A stretch of DNA of 64,000 nucleotides from Symsagittifera roscoffensis (Eukaryota > Xenacoelomorpha > Acoela > Convolutidae). Below, one piece after another: positions 59,137-64,000 of the stretch (position 1 is the stretch's first letter; the number at the start of each line of letters is the position of its first letter). The notes beneath the pieces were generated by a model. That model did no database searches and was not told where the DNA came from. It saw only the letters and a list, made by a program, of their open reading frames with translations. Position numbers and translations under genes: made by a program. The stretch covers positions 46,517,785-46,581,784 of the forward strand of contig NC_087068.1 in NCBI RefSeq assembly GCF_963678635.1. Direction: 5' to 3'.

Positions 59137-59544
59137 TAGTATTACTAATATTATTACTTGTATAGCCTATATTAATAGTCTTATATCGTTTTTCAGTGAA
59201 AAACAACGAAAACAGACCGGTTTTTAGGGTCAAAATAGCGATATTTTGATCCCCCCACAAGTCGCGATTTTTGAGATATCGAAATTTTTTCAAACGGAAA
59301 AAAGCGCTAAATTAGTGTGTTACATCGTAACTGCACTACCACAATAGATAGAACCGGTTAAGTTTAGTTCGGAAGTGGTTGGAACTATTTTGGAACCAAA
59401 AACCGAATTTTCGTGATTTTTGAGAAAACGAAACACTATAAATTTAGAAAATTTTTTGAAATTTTTAAGTTACAACAGTAAAAATAGTTGTTCGGACAAC
59501 GTCCACTAGTGAATCTACAAGTTTAAAAACCCGCTACCCGAAAG

Positions 59545-59616
59545 CCTTCCGGGTTGCAGAGAAATCGAACTTAACGTGTTTGATTTGGTGGATTCATCAA
59601 TCCGGAGGGGTACAGG
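59545..59616 (+). repeat. Stem-loop module 4
   Basis: CCTTCCGGGTT pairs with AATCCGGAGG. An inner helix AAATCGAAC/GTTTGATTT encloses a TTAAC-containing loop. Shares GGATTCATCAATCCGGA with module 1. Confidence 0.7.
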
Positions 59617-60121
59617 TAGCATAGTTTTTCGCAAAATTTTTCAGCAAAAGCGTTTTAGATCGGGTCTTTTGCATTGCACTAGAAGAGTATAGGCCTTCTG
59701 AGCTCGGATCAATAATTTTTAAGTCGAAAGGACCTGATTTGCGGAAAAAGTTAGGCGGAATCTATAAGAGAGAAAAATTTTTGAGTTTAGAAAAAAGACG
59801 TTTTGGTTAATAACTTTAGAACTACTGGGCATATCGAGTTTATCTTGGTACCAATAGATCAGAAATTAGCTGAGCTTACTTATAGGGACAAAAGTTTTTC
59901 GGAAAAGGAAGCGTGAAAATTTTTTGAGATTGTTTTTAGCAAATTCCTCAATTTGGAAGGGTAAACCCTTCACGTTTTATAAATTTCTTCTAGAAAAGCC
60001 CTTATACCCCTACTAAAAGGTGATAGCGGTTGAATAAAGTAACTTTAGGCTGTTCTAGACGAAAAGGGAAGGCTAAAGGCACAGCAAAACCTTAATCGAG
60101 CCGAAGTTAGGCGAGCGATAA

Positions 60122-60181
60122 GACCCTTCACCGTCAGTGTGAATTGTCAAATAAGAGGCTTAACTTCAATCCGGAAGGGTC
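60122..60181 (+). repeat. Stem-loop module 5
   Basis: GACCCTTC (60122-60129) pairs with GAAGGGTC (60174-60181) across 60 nt. The left side shares GACCCTTCACCG with module 3. The inner fold is weaker. Confidence 0.6.
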
Positions 60182-60197
60182 TAGGAAAGTAGCACAT

Positions 60198-60255
60198 ACC
60201 CTTCCTAGTTAATTGAAAGAGCAAAATTGCATCGGAGAACGTATCCGGAGGGGTA
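60198..60255 (+). repeat. Stem-loop module 6
   Basis: ACCCTTCC pairs with GGAGGGGT (60247-60254). The inner AATTG...AAATT is a possible helix. The left side also pairs upstream (CTAGGAA at 60181 with TTCCTAG at 60202), so alternative folds exist. Confidence 0.5.
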
Positions 60256-60499
60256 TAGGTTGAAAGAAGGTAAACTCTGAAAAGCTACTTTTACAAAACC
60301 GGAGGGCTCCCAATCCGGAGGGGTCAAAGATTTTTCAAGATAGGAGGGGTCCGATTCCGGAGGGGTCTTATAGTTGCTAATTCGGAGGGGTCCAAATCCG
60401 GAGGGGTCTTATATTAACCAACTCAGAGGGGTCCCAATCCGGAAGGGTCTAGATTTTGTTAGTCCGGAAGGGTCCTATTTGTGCCAACCCGGAGGGGTA
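60243..60499 (+). repeat. Periodic direct array of ATCCGGAGGGGTC (about 41 bp period)
   Basis: Eleven direct copies. Well-matched copies at 60313, 60354, 60396 and 60437 are 41-42 bp apart, and each is preceded 12-16 bp upstream by a partial copy (60298, 60342, 60380, 60422). Further copies lie at 60461 and 60487. The core stays conserved while spacers vary, as in clustered protein-binding sites. Confidence 0.8.
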
Positions 60500-61288
60500 T
60501 TATTTTATTAAAGGACTTAGGTAGACGAAAGAAAGACTAAAAAGTGAGAGGTATTAGGTTATTAGCACACAGGCTAGGTATCAGTGACTGCACTGGTAAC
60601 TTGCCTTTCAATAAGAACCAGACCAAAACAAAACAGGTCCGAACCTGGAAATTCGCGACACTAAGTCTAAACTAAAAAGAGCGTGATTGATTGGTGTGGA
60701 TTGTAACTTAATACGTTTTTGTGAAAAGTGACTGCCCTGAGGAATTTAGTAGGTCTAGCTCGGGCAGTCCGAAGACAGATAGGTAAGACAGCACTCGGTG
60801 GGTGCAATAGACGCCCACTTGAGAGAATTACTGCGTTCAAAGTTTTGTCTGTTTGGTGCAGCACCTAGCAGGGAAAGCTTTTTCTTTAAAAGACAGGTTC
60901 GACTATTGTACTGCGACCGACTAAGAGTACATTACACATACGTTTTTTTTTTTCATAGAGGTATTCATAGTTTGACATTAAATATATATATTTTGTTTTT
61001 TTTTATTTTAAATCAACATAAACTGTGCTTGATTGGGTAGTGAGTACACTATCTTTTAAATTGACTGATAACATCATATTGTGCTAGTTTTCAAATCTTA
61101 CCACCGATATTCGGTTAGTGTGAATAAATTTTATACATATTTGTACTCTGATAACATACAGGGATTCGTGGTCACTATTTAATAGAATCTGGTGAATTTA
61201 TTGTGTTGTGTCATTATTATTGTTAATAAAACTATAAGGTCTCTAGCAATTGAGTCAAGAATAGGCATTAGAAAGTGACAAATAGAGA
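60500..61288 (+). other. Leader of element D upstream of gag
   Basis: No ORF of note. AATAAA-type words occur at 61122 and 61225, and T/A-rich runs at 60940-61010. A primer-binding site is not certain: TGGTGAATTT at 61190 is a weak candidate. The boundary between LTR and leader cannot be set here. Confidence 0.4.
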
Positions 61289-64000
61289 ATGAGTCTAGAC
61301 AAGTCAAGGATACCAAAACGAGGTAATAGCTCTAGGAAATTCATACCTGAGGAGCAGAGAAAGACGATGACCGATCCTTTTGTGGATTGGATCAAGCGAT
61401 CCCGGTCTGATAAAAAAGGGACGGTTTCAGGCAGAATGGTTGAAACGAGAAGTCAGAAGACCTCAGAAGAGCGAAAAGAATTGTTAGAAGTGGAGGTCAA
61501 TACGGACCATACCATGAACGACAACCAGGAAGTAAATGGACTGGAAGGGAGAGGCAGAAGGCTGGCGAGTGAATCTACTCCGATAGAACAAGGCCATGAT
61601 TTTGCCACTTCCACCGGGACATTGGATCGAGAAGAGATGTCGGAACTGTCCGACATCTCAACTGAAGTAGCGGCGACTAGAAGATGTCCGACAGACAACA
61701 CTATGATGGCAGGCGGAACTGGGAAACAAACAACGTCATCATCGTTCTCAGAAAGAATGAAGAACACCTTCGGAAACATCTTTCCATTCAGCATGGGAGG
61801 ATGAGCAGGAAACGACGATGGGTCCCAGCAGGAAGAGGATGAAGAGGAGCAAGGGGACTTTGGATCTCAAGTCAGCCTCAATAGTTCGATCCAGGAGAGT
61901 GAGGCACACGTCGGAAGAGAGACTGGAACCATGGACAAATTTGGTGTAGTGACAACGATAAGCAAAGAGGCAAACACACCGGGCCAGTCAAAGGACTTCG
62001 CGATTAGGACAAGTTCGGAGCCACAACCTGGAGAGAGTAGAACCAGAGGGCTCGGCAACGCGTTAATGGATCCTGAAATAAATAATGAAAATACGTTGAA
62101 GCAGAGAGTCAAGGCCCGGATCTCGACAAGCTTGAAGTTACCTGGGACCGACAGGGTTACACCACCACTAGTGACGCCACTCGTGGAAAACGAGGCAGCA
62201 CTAGAGGAAGCCTTAAACAACATAGTGGACAGTTTAGGAGAACAAAACGAGCAAATGTCAATAAGGATGAGTGAACTAGAAAGAGCAATTCACATTGAAA
62301 GAGAAAGTCTGCGGGAAGAAATAAACCGCAACAGACAAGAAGTTGGCAGGAGCGAAAAACGCTTGAAAGAAAGAACGGACGAACATATGACGAGGAACTT
62401 GTCGCGAATGACAAGAGAGGCGGAACAGAGGGAGTTACGCTTAAGAGCCGACATGGAGAAGTTAAGAATTCAGCAAGAGCAGTCTCTTGGGACTCTTGAC
62501 ACAAAGATAGATGCGATGATGGAGAGGCGAACTCAGGCTATCATGGATAGGTTGGACGGGCTACTAAGCAGCAAGAGTGGACCAAAAGAAGGAGAGCCGA
62601 ACTCGGGAGGTCCCAGCAGGGAACCGAGGGTGAACTTCAATGAACATCAAAGGAGGAAGACGTATGGATCCACTAGAGGCAGGGGCAGTTCATCAGGCTA
62701 TGCCACAAGGGGTAATACAGCATGGGGCCCGAACAGTAGAGCAAGTTCAACGGGGAACAGACAAACCTCTAACGAACGACCAACGCAAAGCACACATGCG
62801 ACTGGGAGAAGTGATTCCGGCAACAGGGGGCATGCAAGCCCGAGGAGGAGTCATGTGGGCCAAGCGGGAAGCGCTCACGGTGATTCGGATTGCAGGGATG
62901 CACCGCACACAGAGCCTTCGACGAGGTGTGAGGACACTCAAGCGGGACACTCAAGGGATGCTACGGCAATGGCCACAGCATTTGAACCCCTGAATAGGTC
63001 TTTGGAGACATTCCTGACGCGGTTATCTAGAACCAATGAACGCAGTGAGAAGTCCAGAAGAGTCTTTAAGAAGCCAAGATGCTACAAAGACGAATTTGAT
63101 GGCTGTATTGATACCTGGATAGAGGTAATGAAGCTGCATTTCGAGGAAGAGGACTTATCAGAGAGACAGGAATGCAGCGCGCTCACCAGCAACTTAGAAG
63201 GGACAGCCCTGAACTGTGTCATGGCCAAGAAGCAATATCAACGTGACACTGCTGAAAAAATCTTCGAAATCTTGTTAAACCGTTTCGGATCAGGGGTGCA
63301 GGGGCACCAGGCGATGATGCGCTTCGAGAAACGGAGGCAACGAGAAGATGAAACCATAGACAAGTTTCTCGATGATTTGGAAATGCTGAGAAGACGCAGC
63401 CAACCGGATGAGTCAAACCGAAGGATGAACCTGGCCGTAGCCTCAAAATTCATCGATGGTGTGAAAAATGATGAACTTCGTACGATGCTAGCAACGCATT
63501 ACACACCACTATCAACTAATGCGCCAACACCGGAGGAGTTGAGGCTCAAATCAAAGGAGCATCTTTTGTTGAAACCTCCTTCGAGATCTGGATATTACAA
63601 GAACAATTATGGCAATTTTAACAACGGACCAGCAAACCAAGGGAACAATTGGTACAAACCGAGGGATGATATGGACAAGAGACGCTCTTGTGCTAATTGC
63701 AGTTCAACAGACCATCATGTGTCAGCATGCCCAGCTTACAAACAAGGCATGAAAGCAATAGGCTTTAGCCTCGAGGACGAAGATGCGTCAGAGTTGGACC
63801 ATGAGGATTTCATCAGAGGAGTAATTGCAAAATTCGGCCCGAGATGTTTCTTTTGCAAATTGAAAGGTCATTTTAAATCAGATTGTCCGCAATTCTGGGA
63901 TGCAGTGGCAGACATCAAGCATCCAAGACATGAAGAAGCTTTGTCAGGAGTGAAAGCCAGCAAGTCTCGACTTTTGAGTGAAGCGGAGGCACGCAGAAAG
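61289..64000 (+). CDS. Element D Gag polyprotein, in-frame TGA at 61802, continues past the window
   Basis: From the ATG at 61289 the frame runs 171 codons to a TGA at 61802-61804, then stays open without a stop through 64000 (904 codons in all). Residues 1-310 are polar and low complexity. About 315-425 is a charged coiled coil (LREEINRNRQEV...). Residues 455-590 are a Ser/Arg/Gly-rich linker. About 595-740 is a retrotransposon Gag/capsid-type helical domain (WIEVMKLHFEEEDLSERQ, LEGTALNCV, RREDET-like FEKRRQREDETIDKFLDDLE). Two CCHC zinc knuckles follow, at residues 801-814 (CANCSSTDHHVSAC) and 853-866 (CFFCKLKGHFKSDC). This Gag packages element RNA. Codon use is much less AT-biased than in elements A and B, consistent with a younger or different element. 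The TGA may be a single inactivating mutation, a readthrough stop or an error; ATG 61931 is the next good in-frame start. Confidence 0.85.

Larger units (their letters stand above)
57440..60500. repeat. CCGGA[A/G]GGGT motif domain (structured repeats, element D left part)
   Basis: A 3-kb GC-richer region with roughly 25 copies of (A/T)(T/C)CCGGA(A/G)GGGT(C/A) or its complement. From 57.44 to 60.26 kb, copies mostly occur as inverted pairs 45-60 bp apart, closing stem-loops. From 60243 to 60499 they form a direct array. There is no ORF of note and no tRNA or rRNA signature. It lies directly upstream of the Gag ORF and directly after the break in element B, so it is probably the LTR and/or leader of element D. 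Exact LTR ends could not be set because the 3' LTR would lie beyond the window. Confidence 0.75.

Overview
This window looks like part of an AT-rich, gene-poor invertebrate animal genome. The evidence is one clear B-box zinc-finger gene, short GT-AG introns with nematode-style TTTTCAG acceptors, animal-type LTR retrotransposons, a MULE transposase relic and many foldback repeats. No bacterial signal, rRNA or tRNA gene is visible. The phylum cannot be fixed from sequence alone; a nematode or another small invertebrate fits, but this is inference.

1-9.6 kb is repeat territory: C-rich/G-rich palindromic islands bordered by ATTATAATC-type arrays, a 30-bp minisatellite, two large foldback repeats (2467-3125 and 3149-4076) and a degenerate dispersed repeat. 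9.9-11.1 kb holds the only confident host gene, an intronless-CDS B-box protein with a candidate 5'-UTR intron, facing a possible antisense gene tail. 12.2-27.4 kb is a minus-strand LTR retrotransposon of about 15 kb (element A). It has lost most of gag, protease and RT, but keeps RNase H, integrase and a long third-ORF region, and its gag 5' segment is triplicated. 27.4-32.5 kb is host-like sequence with a small Gly/Tyr/His-rich ORF, a second Y/P/N-rich candidate exon and two related MITE-like repeats. A solo LTR of the same family follows at 32.6 kb.

34.95-49.0 kb is a tandem array of three 4.8-kb units. Each carries a minus-strand MULE (FLYWCH-type) transposase relic, an LTR of the element A family and 1.9 kb of the retroelement leader. 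The last unit runs into element B, a plus-strand relative of A with decayed gag, protease, RT (YLDD), RNase H, integrase and third ORF. B breaks off in its third ORF near 57.4 kb.

At that break a different, GC-richer sequence begins. 57.44-60.50 kb is dense in a CCGGA[A/G]GGGT motif, first as inverted pairs closing 60-70-nt stem-loop modules, then as a strictly periodic (about 41 bp) direct array. It lies upstream of a long Gag-like ORF (61289 to beyond the window end) with a coiled coil, a Gag/capsid-type domain and two CCHC zinc knuckles, interrupted by one in-frame TGA. The simplest reading is a second, younger LTR retrotransposon (element D) nested in element B, with a structured or insulator-like leader. 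That motif system is the most unusual thing here.
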